The position numbers and the translations under genes are program-made. From Bacillota bacterium (lineage in GTDB: Bacteria > Bacillota_I > Bacilli_A > RFN20 > CAG-826), in NCBI GenBank assembly GCA_023393065.1, contig JAEWMX010000008.1, positions 1 through 19,827 on the forward strand: a DNA stretch of 19,827 nucleotides, given 5' to 3'. The notes beneath the pieces were generated by a model, which was not told where the DNA came from, made no database searches, and saw nothing but the letters and a program-made list of their open reading frames with translations. Within the stretch, counting starts at the first letter, position 1. Each line of letters begins with the position of its first letter. Shown in pieces: positions 7,675 to 14,419 of this stretch.

Positions 7675-9021
7675 AAGAATTTTGCGATTGCTTTGACAAT
7701 AGGCATTTTAAGTATTGGTATCGCTTTTAGCGCCATTGCTATAAACGCTGAAGAAGTCAAAGCTGACGAGCAAACATATGTCTACGCGAAAGGGGATGGC
7801 GCTTGGATTGTTGAAGAAAGCGTCCGTTCCTACGATGCGGGCGATTTCACTTTAATACAAAGAAAGAATGATTACTATTCGCCGATACCGACGACCTATG
7901 ATTACCTCCGCATATATGAAAAGCATTCATTAGAAGTATTTCCTGACGCAGATTTAACAAGAGTGATGACCAAGGTTGAAATCACGGCTTATACAAGCGG
8001 TTATACCCCGGCCTTCGCCAACGCGGCTTTGCTAGCCGGCACAAGCGCTGAAAGCGCCGTGGCGCAAAGCAGCATATCAAACGTTGATGGAAGCGTAGCG
8101 ACTTATACATTAGATAGTATATCTAACTGCGAGTTTTTTAAATTCACCGTCGCTTCAAGCGCATATCTTTCGAGCCTTAAAATAACCTATCAAGAACCTG
8201 TCGATTATGAACACTTATTTATCTCAGGTGATCTCGGAGTAAGCGGCACAGACAATAATGGCATGGTTGCATCTTTATCTTCTCTTGATTGGACGATATC
8301 TTCGCTGTGGAGCAATGTCGCTTCATCGTTCTATCTCGGTTTTGTCGGAGGCGACGGAATACAAGTTGGAAACGAAAGTGATGGAGTGAGTTATCTTTCC
8401 CTACGCTCAGCAATTCCTGATTTTGTGGTATCAAGTGTCGAAATCGGTGTTTTCGGACAAAGCGGCATCGATGGTCAAATCTCGGTCATAGTCAATGGCC
8501 AATCCGTATCAGCCGCACAGACCTTAGCTTCATCAAGTGAAGAAAAGGCACATAACTTTGCTTTAGCAATACCTTCATTTGGTCACATTGAAATCGAATG
8601 TGAACAAGTTAGCGACAAAGCTCTTTTCATCAGCTACATTTTAGTTTCAGGATACACTTCGCTGGATATCATTGCGACTACAGCCTTTGCCCGTCAGCTC
8701 GAGGCCTTTGATTCATGCGGTGATGGCAGCGGGTACAGCGCGCTAGAAAGCACCGCAGAAAGCTTGAGTCCGCAATCAATGAGCCATTTAGAGGAAATAT
8801 CGCTTGATGATTATAACGACATCGGGCAAAGCGCTAATTCGATTGTTCAGAAAAATGTAGTGTTCGCCAGCGACAAATGGGCGTATCTTTCAAGCAGGTA
8901 CACGAATCCCCTCGAAGGAGTATTTAATAAACATCTAAATAACGCAACAATGTTTGTTTTTATTGGCTTTTCTTGTGCGGCGATCCTCTTTTGCTCAGTG
9001 TTAATTTTAAAACGTAGATAA
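7663..9021 (+). CDS. Secreted, membrane-anchored surface protein, no Ig domain recognised
   Basis: Start set at ATG 7663: an AAAGG site lies six bases upstream and the product opens with a signal peptide (MNQHKNFAIALTIGILSIGI, cut near VKADE, about residue 36). A GTG at 7642 in frame is less likely. The product is 452 residues. Two beta-sandwich-like segments (about 40-185 and 190-340) resemble those of the two larger surface proteins. The C-terminal segment (about 345-415) keeps a weaker version of their shared module: FARQLEAFDSC, a long helical part, KWAYLSSRYTNP. A membrane helix (about 426-446) and an LKRR tail end it. No enzyme or sortase motif is visible. Function is unknown; most likely a surface adhesin or binding protein of the same group. 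Confidence 0.8.
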   Translation: MNQHKNFAIALTIGILSIGIAFSAIAINAEEVKADEQTYVYAKGDGAWIVEESVRSYDAGDFTLIQRKNDYYSPIPTTYDYLRIYEKHSLEVFPDADLTRVMTKVEITAYTSGYTPAFANAALLAGTSAESAVAQSSISNVDGSVATYTLDSISNCEFFKFTVASSAYLSSLKITYQEPVDYEHLFISGDLGVSGTDNNGMVASLSSLDWTISSLWSNVASSFYLGFVGGDGIQVGNESDGVSYLSLRSAIPDFVVSSVEIGVFGQSGIDGQISVIVNGQSVSAAQTLASSSEEKAHNFALAIPSFGHIEIECEQVSDKALFISYILVSGYTSLDIIATTAFARQLEAFDSCGDGSGYSALESTAESLSPQSMSHLEEISLDDYNDIGQSANSIVQKNVVFASDKWAYLSSRYTNPLEGVFNKHLNNATMFVFIGFSCAAILFCSVLILKRR

Positions 9022-9057
9022 GTAGGCAATAGTATATTCTTATTTTTACATGTATAA

Positions 9058-9180
9058 GAAGTAAAATCAGATTATCTATATTTACAAAATACCGATATTT
9101 CTATTTACAAAATCAGTACATTTTCGTTTACAAAATACGGAATTTGCTATTATTTAATGCTTTAGCTTGCTATTATTTAA
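9058..9180. repeat. Degenerate tandem array with an exact 23-bp period, upstream of the DUF4143 ATPase
   Basis: TTTACAAAAT occurs exactly at 9081, 9104 and 9127, i.e. every 23 bp. The array continues with TTGCTATTATTTAA at 9144 and again at 9167, also 23 bp apart. A partial unit sharing AAAATCAG lies upstream (9063, 46 bp before the copy at 9109). In all, five to six units run up to 20 bp before the ATPase start. Units include promoter-like boxes (TTTACA 9127-9132; TGC-TATTAT at 9148 and 9171), so the array is probably the promoter/operator region. A TTCTTAT / ATAAGAA hairpin (9037-9060) without a T tract lies just before it. The rest of the 178-base gap (9022-9199) shows nothing else. Confidence 0.8.
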
Positions 9181-9199
9181 GTGTAGATGAGGTAATGTT

Positions 9200-10471
9200 A
9201 TGCAATATCGATCCAGGATACTAGACGAAGTATTGAAATTTCGGCTTTCAGCGAAAGGCGCAATTTTGATTACTGGTCCGAAATGGTGTGGAAAAACAAC
9301 AACCGCTAAACAACACGCCAAAAGCTTTATCGATATGCAGGATGCAACGAATAAGAACCAATATCTCGCTCTCGCTCGCATTAGTCCTTTAGAATTGCTG
9401 AAAGGCGAAACTCCTCGTCTTATAGACGAATGGCAAATCGCTCCTCCTCTTTGGGATGCCGTTCGACAAGAAGTCGATAATCGCGGGAAATTTAACCAGT
9501 TCATTTTGACGGGTTCAAGCGTTCCGGCAAACATGGACGAAGATAGCCATAGTGGCATCGGGCGAATCGCCGCGTTACAAATGCGGCCGATGACCTTATT
9601 TGAATCACTAGAATCAAATGGAGAAATTTCATTAACGCAATTGTTTGATGATGCAAATTATCAAAAAACGGCCGAATCGCCCCTATCGTTTAACGATATA
9701 ACCTATGTGATTTGTCGTGGCGGATGGCCTTTGGGCGCACTTAACAAAGGACAAATCGCTTTGCAGCAGGCGTTCGACTATTACGAGGCGATTGCTAAGT
9801 ATGATATTCGGCTTGTGGATAATAAAAAAAGAGCGACATTTCGCGCCGAGGCATTATTACGTAGCTATGCTCGGCACATCTCGACACAAGCATCGATGGC
9901 GACAATTCTTGCTGACATTAATAAAAATGATGACAAATCGGTAATGTCAATCGATACATTTATCGATTACTTAGAAGCTCTAAAAAAATTATTCGTGATT
10001 GAAGAACTGGAAGCTTGGAACCCAAACTTCCGCAGCAAAGCTTCCGCTCGTTTATCTCCTACTCGTCATTTTGTCGATCCTTCAATTGCGACTGCCGCCC
10101 TCAGTATGTCTCCCTCTGATTTGGTTAATGATATTCGAACTTGCGGACTGCTTTTTGAATCGCTCTGCATTAGAGATTTGCGAGTCTATGCTGAAAGCAT
10201 GTTTGGAAGAGTATTTCATTATCGCGATAATGTGGGATTGGAAATCGACGCCATCATCCATTTGCATGACGGGCGATGGGGCGCTATTGAAATAAAACTC
10301 GGCAGCGATGAAATTCCTGAAGCTATCAGCAATCTAAAGAGATTAGTGGCAAAGATTAATACCGATCGGATGAAAGAGCCTTCTTTTTTAATGGTTTTAA
10401 CGGCGACAAAGTACGCATATAAAGATGAAAGTGGTGTCTGGATTGTGCCGATTGGGTGTTTAAAGCCTTGA
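9200..10471 (+). CDS. AAA_14/DUF4143-family ATPase
   Basis: 423 residues, the normal length for this family. Start supported by GAGG (9189-9192) seven bases upstream. Residues 26-33 (GPKWCGKT) are the Walker A P-loop with K32. RLIDEWQ (D76, E77) is Walker B; ILTGSS (about 99-104) fits sensor 1. The C-terminal half is DUF4143, with FVDPSIA (about 293-299) and a PD-(D/E)XK-like end: E348-I-D350 and, 14 residues on, AIEIKLGS (E364, K366). These are common solitary genes in gut and host-associated bacteria, with no firmly assigned role; a nuclease or defence-related activity is inference. It has its own repeat-rich control region and no partner in an operon. Confidence 0.88.
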   Translation: MQYRSRILDEVLKFRLSAKGAILITGPKWCGKTTTAKQHAKSFIDMQDATNKNQYLALARISPLELLKGETPRLIDEWQIAPPLWDAVRQEVDNRGKFNQFILTGSSVPANMDEDSHSGIGRIAALQMRPMTLFESLESNGEISLTQLFDDANYQKTAESPLSFNDITYVICRGGWPLGALNKGQIALQQAFDYYEAIAKYDIRLVDNKKRATFRAEALLRSYARHISTQASMATILADINKNDDKSVMSIDTFIDYLEALKKLFVIEELEAWNPNFRSKASARLSPTRHFVDPSIATAALSMSPSDLVNDIRTCGLLFESLCIRDLRVYAESMFGRVFHYRDNVGLEIDAIIHLHDGRWGAIEIKLGSDEIPEAISNLKRLVAKINTDRMKEPSFLMVLTATKYAYKDESGVWIVPIGCLKP

Positions 10472-10531
10472 TTAATAAAAAGTGCATAAATCATTATTAC
10501 TCGCAAAATACACATGATAAGGAGCGGCAAT

Positions 10532-12160
10532 ATGGAAAAAAGATATTTTAAAGAAAACGTTGTCTATCAAATCTACCCGCGAAGCTTTTGCGATTCAAAC
10601 GGTGACGGCATCGGTGATTTACCCGGCATTATCTCCAAGCTCGATTATCTTCAAGGGTTAGGCGTCGGCATTCTCTGGCTTTCTCCGGTGTACAAATCAC
10701 CGAACCAAGACATGGGCTACGATGTCAGCGACTATCTCGATATCAATCCTGAATATGGGACTCTAGCGGACATGGACACGCTGATTGCGGAAGCCAAAAA
10801 ACGCGGCATTCGGATTATCATGGACCTCGTCGTCAATCACACGAGCGATGAGCATCAGTGGTTTATCGAAAGCAAGAAACCAGGCTCGCCCTACCGCGAT
10901 TATTATTACTGGAAAGAAGGCCGCAAGAACAACAAAAAGCCCCCAAATAACTGGCAGTCGATGTTTGCCGAGCCAGCTTGGAAATTTGATCGAGAGGTCG
11001 GTCTCTGGTATCTCCATCTCTACGGCGATAAACAAGTCGATTTGAACTTCCATAACCAAAAGGTTATCGAAGAGGTCAAAAAGATCCTGCGCTTCTGGCT
11101 CGACCGCGGCATCTACGGCTTTCGCTGCGATGTCATTAATCAGATATATAAAACGACTTTTGACAACGGAAAGCAAAGGCTCCATCAAACCGGCCGCGAG
11201 CACTATCTGAACCAAGAAGGAAACCATCGCATTCTCCGCGAACTATATGACGAAGTATTTTCCCAATATGATTGCATGACGGTCGGCGAAACCTATATGG
11301 TCGATTACGCCAATGCACGTCGCTTTATCGATAGAGAACTCGATATGGTTTTTCAGTTTGATCACGTCAATGTCGACCGACGTAAAACGCCGGTTTTTGC
11401 TCGTAGATACGCGCCGCGAAGAATGAAAAAAATACTCTTTGGATGGCAAAACAATGTCGCGTGGAACACGAACTATCTTGAAAACCATGATCAGCTGCGA
11501 AGCATTCCCCGTTTCGGCGACGAAAAGAAGTATTATCTCGAATCGGGAAAGATGCTGGCGATGATGATTATGTTCCTAAAAGGAACAACATTTGTCTATC
11601 AAGGCCAGGAAATTGGCATGACTAACATCGGCACTCACGATATGTCGAAAGTCAAAGACATCTCCGCCCACAATGTTTATAACTTGTTGCGGAAGTTGAA
11701 AATACCCCATAAACTCGCCCTTAAACTCGTCGATAATAACAACCGCGATAACGCCCGCACTCCGATGCAGTGGAGCGCTGCCAAAAACGCCGGCTTCACG
11801 AGCGGCGAACCATGGCTGATGGTCAATCCTAATTACGATAAAATCAATGTCGAAAATAACCTCAAAGACGAGAATTCTATCTATCGCTTCTATAAAAAGA
11901 TAATCGCCATCAAAAAAGAGATACCCGCTCTATGCTATGGAGACTTCATCCCTTTAGTGACCAATGGCAATATCATGGCCTTTCTTAGAGCGTTTGGAAA
12001 CGACGAGTACACCATCATTCTCAATATGTCGAAGAAGCGTCAGAAGAACCCTCTCTTCTTAAGAGGATCACTCATCGCCACTAATTACGAAGGTGTCGAT
12101 AATTACGAAGGCAAGCTCTGGCTCGAACCCTTTGAAGGCGCCTTGATTAAGACAAGATAA
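10532..12160 (+). CDS. GH13 oligo-1,6-glucosidase / alpha-glucosidase
   Basis: Start at ATG 10532, seven bases after AAGGAG (10519-10524); an ATG at 10514 precedes that site. The product is 542 residues with no signal peptide, so cytoplasmic. It hydrolyses terminal alpha-glucosidic bonds in short oligosaccharides such as isomaltose or dextran fragments. GH13 region I is DLVVNHTS. Region II is GFRCDVIN with nucleophile D200. Region III is TVGET with acid/base E253. Region IV is ENHDQ with D320. QIYPRSFCDSNGDGIGDLPG at the N-terminus is typical of the oligo-1,6-glucosidase/TreC subgroup. The Val directly after the nucleophile (V201) is the residue linked in this subgroup to alpha-1,6 specificity. 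The segment after region II (GREHYLNQEGNHRILREL) differs from classical MalL, so the exact substrate is open; trehalose-6-phosphate hydrolase is the alternative. No transporter or regulator adjoins it. Confidence 0.9.
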   Translation: MEKRYFKENVVYQIYPRSFCDSNGDGIGDLPGIISKLDYLQGLGVGILWLSPVYKSPNQDMGYDVSDYLDINPEYGTLADMDTLIAEAKKRGIRIIMDLVVNHTSDEHQWFIESKKPGSPYRDYYYWKEGRKNNKKPPNNWQSMFAEPAWKFDREVGLWYLHLYGDKQVDLNFHNQKVIEEVKKILRFWLDRGIYGFRCDVINQIYKTTFDNGKQRLHQTGREHYLNQEGNHRILRELYDEVFSQYDCMTVGETYMVDYANARRFIDRELDMVFQFDHVNVDRRKTPVFARRYAPRRMKKILFGWQNNVAWNTNYLENHDQLRSIPRFGDEKKYYLESGKMLAMMIMFLKGTTFVYQGQEIGMTNIGTHDMSKVKDISAHNVYNLLRKLKIPHKLALKLVDNNNRDNARTPMQWSAAKNAGFTSGEPWLMVNPNYDKINVENNLKDENSIYRFYKKIIAIKKEIPALCYGDFIPLVTNGNIMAFLRAFGNDEYTIILNMSKKRQKNPLFLRGSLIATNYEGVDNYEGKLWLEPFEGALIKTR

Positions 12161-12212
12161 AACCTCCCTTATACATAATTTCATAATTTATGGCTTGTCT
12201 CCGCTTATATTA

Positions 12213-12239
12213 TTGACAAGGGTTATTCGCTATTATAAA
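12213..12239 (+). promoter_or_regulatory. Promoter of the toxin-antitoxin-chaperone operon
   Basis: TTGACA (12213-12218) and TATAAA (12234-12239), spacer 15. Transcription would begin around 12246, at the left edge of the palindrome described next. Confidence 0.6.
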
Positions 12240-12248
12240 GTATACATG

Positions 12249-12263
12249 TCCTATTAGATAGGA
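12249..12263. promoter_or_regulatory. Palindromic operator for antitoxin autoregulation
   Basis: TCCTAT-TAG-ATAGGA is a perfect inverted repeat (12249-12254 and 12258-12263). It lies just downstream of the -10 box and before the first gene, where a HigA/Xre antitoxin would block its own transcription. The assignment to the antitoxin is inference from position. Confidence 0.55.
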
Positions 12264-12280
12264 TAGAAAGGCGGTCAATT

Positions 12281-12706
12281 ATTAATGATGAAAAATATAA
12301 GTTAATTGATGATCCTGACCAAATTGCAAAAATTATTGATCTCAGATATTCACCGTTTAATTTAAAAAGAGAGCTTAAGGAACTTGGCGAGAATTGTCGA
12401 ACAAGGATGAAAATCGACATTGTTAATGAAGTTCAGCAAGGTCCTGGCCGAGGAAGTTGCGCCATGATTTGTGGACAAGAGCATCCGAGAGTCTGCGTTC
12501 TAAAAATAAGAATTGCTTCAGAAAACCGGGGGAAAAGGGGCGGAATCAGAACATATTGCTTAGTAATTAAACTGACAAGAACGATCATATTACTAGGAAT
12601 TACCTCCCACAGCAAGGGGCAAAACGATCTCACAGATTGGGCCAAGGAAATGCTTAAAAAATTATGTGATGAAATCGCGATAGATATAGAAAAAGAAGAG
12701 GGATAG
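12281..12706 (+). CDS. RelE/HigB-like toxin of a TAC module; start abnormal, possibly frameshifted
   Basis: The C-terminal half (GKRGGIRTYCLVI, TIILLGITSHSKGQNDLTDW, AKEMLKKL) has the RelE/ParE-superfamily layout: a basic GK.GG.R stretch, a beta strand, LL......K....L, then a C-terminal helix. In this family the toxin is a ribosome-dependent mRNA nuclease. The frame is open from 12239 but has no ATG, GTG or TTG before ATG 12407, which would drop about 40 residues of protein-like sequence (YKLIDDPDQIAKIIDLRYSP). A good Shine-Dalgarno (AAAGGCGG, 12267-12274) serves ATG 12285, whose frame stops after six codons. One extra A in the A5 run at 12291-12295 would join the two and give MMKKYKLIDDPDQ. 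In-frame ATT 12281 is the other option and is used here as boundary. The toxin stop is two bases before the antitoxin ATG. Confidence 0.6.
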   Translation: MNDEKYKLIDDPDQIAKIIDLRYSPFNLKRELKELGENCRTRMKIDIVNEVQQGPGRGSCAMICGQEHPRVCVLKIRIASENRGKRGGIRTYCLVIKLTRTIILLGITSHSKGQNDLTDWAKEMLKKLCDEIAIDIEKEEG

Positions 12707-12708
12707 AG

Positions 12709-13158
12709 ATGATTAACTTAAAAGCGTTAAAAAACGCTAAATCAACAAAAATTTCTTTTGCTGACGTCAATAAAGTCGTCGATAAAGAATTGGTTAAGAG
12801 CCTTCGAAAGAGATTAAATGTTTCGCAGGCTGTTTTTGCAACTATTATGAATGTTTCAAAAAAAACAATTGAAGCTTGGGAAGAAGGAACCAATCCGATA
12901 AAAGGCGGAGCTGCCGTCGCTATTTATCTATTAGATAAGCATATCGGTTTATCTCGTGATTTAATTGAAATGGAAGTTCCGGAGGATGAAACCGCCTCTA
13001 GTTTCCCTTTTGCGTACAACAAGAAGTACTTCTATACTCTGTTTTTGGGGGAAGAAGCCGAGTACTCTGAAAAGCGTAGCTCGGTCAGATATGTCATCGA
13101 ACAACGCGGCAGCACCGATGCATGTCGCAATCATCTGTTGGATAAGGAAATAGTATGA
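12709..13158 (+). CDS. HigA/Xre-like antitoxin with long C-terminal extension (probable chaperone-addiction region)
   Basis: 149 residues. The HTH (about 24-60; ELVKSLRKRLNVSQAVFATI, MNVSKKTIEAWEEG) matches the HigA/NadS type, in which the antitoxin binds the toxin and represses the operon. Simple antitoxins of this type are about 100 residues. Here about 50 more follow (from about 95: SSFPFAYNKKYFYTLFLGEE to LLDKEIV). They are rich in aromatic residues and end by overlapping the SecB-like gene. In described TAC systems such a tail is recognised by the SecB-like chaperone and makes the antitoxin unstable without it. The tail's role here is inferred from gene order and length. The start follows the toxin stop by two bases and is probably translationally coupled. 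Confidence 0.82.
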   Translation: MINLKALKNAKSTKISFADVNKVVDKELVKSLRKRLNVSQAVFATIMNVSKKTIEAWEEGTNPIKGGAAVAIYLLDKHIGLSRDLIEMEVPEDETASSFPFAYNKKYFYTLFLGEEAEYSEKRSSVRYVIEQRGSTDACRNHLLDKEIV

Positions 13159-13577
13159 TGGACAACAACCCCGTGTATGAATATTTAGGATATCATTTGC
13201 TTTCCGCAGATATTAAAAGAGAAAAATTTCTCAGACCAAAAGAAATAAGCATTCAAATTGGTAAAATAAAACTCAAAGACTCTAATTTTTCTTTTGAAAT
13301 ATCACTAAACGGCGTGGAGACCGAGAAACAATTCTTTTCGTTTGTCTTCTTGACCCGATTTAGGATTCTCAATGCAGAATGGCTAAAAGCAGTTAATGGA
13401 AACGAGAATTTAGCCAGTATTTTGTTTCCGGTTGCCTTCCCTTTTATCCGCCAAAGCATCTTTGCCTCTACAAACGATAGCCTTGGTCCTATATTCATAC
13501 CTATTATCGATTTGCGAGGCATAAAAATAACTGATGGGCTTAAGCTTATCCGCAAAGAAAAAGAAGAAGTGAAGTAA
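13155..13577 (+). CDS. SecB-like chaperone of a toxin-antitoxin-chaperone module
   Basis: 140 residues; its ATG overlaps the antitoxin stop (ATGA, 13155-13158). The C-terminal half ILFPVAFPFIRQSIFASTND, then SLGPIFIPIIDLRGI, fits the SecB signature: a hydrophobic 'ILFP.A...R..I...T' helix and then 'G.P...L.PI.....'. The N-terminal half (SIQIGKIKLKDSNFSFEISL) fits SecB beta strands. The length is close to SecB (about 155). Classical SecB serves protein export in diderms. Solitary SecB-like proteins joined to HigBA-type genes instead fold and protect the antitoxin (TAC systems, e.g. Mycobacterium tuberculosis Rv1955-Rv1957). Assignment rests on one clear motif block plus gene context; no homology search was possible. 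Confidence 0.75.
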   Translation: MMDNNPVYEYLGYHLLSADIKREKFLRPKEISIQIGKIKLKDSNFSFEISLNGVETEKQFFSFVFLTRFRILNAEWLKAVNGNENLASILFPVAFPFIRQSIFASTNDSLGPIFIPIIDLRGIKITDGLKLIRKEKEEVK

Positions 13578-13598
13578 ATCTATATTTTGCTTCAGCCT

Positions 13599-13626
13599 TT
13601 CACAATAGATTCGCTAATCATATAAT
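13599..13626 (+). promoter_or_regulatory. Possible upstream promoter in the gap before the dCMP deaminase gene
   Basis: TTCACA (13599-13604), 16-base spacer, TATAAT (13621-13626). It could drive the deaminase operon from farther upstream or make a short RNA; nothing else supports it. Confidence 0.35.
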
Positions 13627-13695
13627 ACTAATAAAAATCCCCGCTTTACTATGTAATTTTTTGATATTGTTTTACTAATACAAGTAGGCGCGCAA

Positions 13696-13704
13696 TGATA
13701 TAAT
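13696..13704 (+). promoter_or_regulatory. Extended -10 promoter of the dCMP deaminase-ecf operon
   Basis: TGA-TATAAT (TATAAT 13699-13704), with no good -35. It lies about 26 bases before the ATG at 13731 and leaves room for GAGG at 13719-13722. Confidence 0.55.
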
Positions 13705-13730
13705 TAGAAAAGTTTTATGAGGAATAACCT

Positions 13731-14207
13731 ATGACCACGAGAACACCGATTAGTTGGGACGAATACTTTATGGGCATCGCTGTCTTTTCTTCCTTGCGAA
13801 GCAAAGACCCCAATACCCAAGTCGGAGCCTGCATCGTCGACAAAGACCACAAAGTCGTATCCATCGGCTATAACGGCATGCCGCGCGGAATCGATGAAAG
13901 CCAAGTGTCGTGGGAAAAAGGCGAAGGTCTCGATTCTAAATATCTCTATGTCTGTCACGCGGAGTTCAACGCCATTTTAAATACTCGTAACGGCTCGGCT
14001 CTCGACGGCTGTACTTTATACGTCACCTTATTCCCTTGCAACGAATGCGCGAAAGCCATCATTCAAACAGGAATTAAAGAAGTCGTCTATTCAGAAAACA
14101 AATACGAAGACACGACGATGACCAAAGCTAGCACTCACTTGCTTCATCTCGCCGGTGTCAAAATTCGTAAGTTCTTAGGGAGAAGGCCTAATATCGAAAT
14201 GGTCTAA
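13731..14207 (+). CDS. Deoxycytidylate (dCMP) deaminase, ComEB-like
   Basis: 158 residues, normal for the family. It converts dCMP to dUMP, feeding thymidylate synthesis, in the cytoplasm. The zinc site is complete: H76-A-E78 (CHAEFNAIL; E78 is the proton shuttle) and P-C103-NE-C106. SLRSKDPNTQVGACIVDKD and GYNGMPRGI are typical substrate-side motifs. GAGG eight bases upstream fixes the start. It is the first gene of a tight rightward cluster; the next starts two bases after its stop. Nothing suggests a role in competence despite the ComEB name. Confidence 0.93.
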   Translation: MTTRTPISWDEYFMGIAVFSSLRSKDPNTQVGACIVDKDHKVVSIGYNGMPRGIDESQVSWEKGEGLDSKYLYVCHAEFNAILNTRNGSALDGCTLYVTLFPCNECAKAIIQTGIKEVVYSENKYEDTTMTKASTHLLHLAGVKIRKFLGRRPNIEMV

Positions 14208-14209
14208 TC

Positions 14210-14419
14210 ATGAAGAAAGAAACCGGTTTGCTCATCAAAAGAATTCTCCTTGGCGCGATGGCGTTATTGCTTTTTCTAATTGTCGTCTTTTCGTCATTAA
14301 ACTATTCTTTTCCCGATACGGTAAAACTATGGGTTTTCTTTGTGGTGACCGGTATAGCTATCCTCGTCTTTGTCGGCGTCATGATCTTTCTTGAATTTTA
14401 CGCTCGGAGAAAAAAGTGA
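14210..14419 (+). CDS. Small two-helix membrane protein, unknown
   Basis: 69 residues: a basic start (KKETGLLIKR), two membrane helices (about 11-29 and 39-61) joined by NYSFPDTVK, and an ARRKK tail. No family recognised. It starts two bases after the deaminase stop, and its TGA shares one base with the ecfA1 ATG, so it is co-transcribed and probably translated by coupling. No ribosome binding site of its own is evident. It does not resemble an ECF substrate-binding (S) subunit, which would have about six helices. Confidence 0.7.
   Translation: MKKETGLLIKRILLGAMALLLFLIVVFSSLNYSFPDTVKLWVFFVVTGIAILVFVGVMIFLEFYARRKK

Noticed and set aside
9058..9180. CRISPR array
   Set aside because: Units are 23 bp in total with only about 10-14 conserved bases and no separate spacer of 30 or more bases; no cas genes nearby.
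10763..11227. Long minus-strand open frames inside the GH13 gene and similar ones within ecf, L13 and surface genes
   Set aside because: They are antisense to strongly supported genes, have low-complexity products and lack ribosome binding sites.
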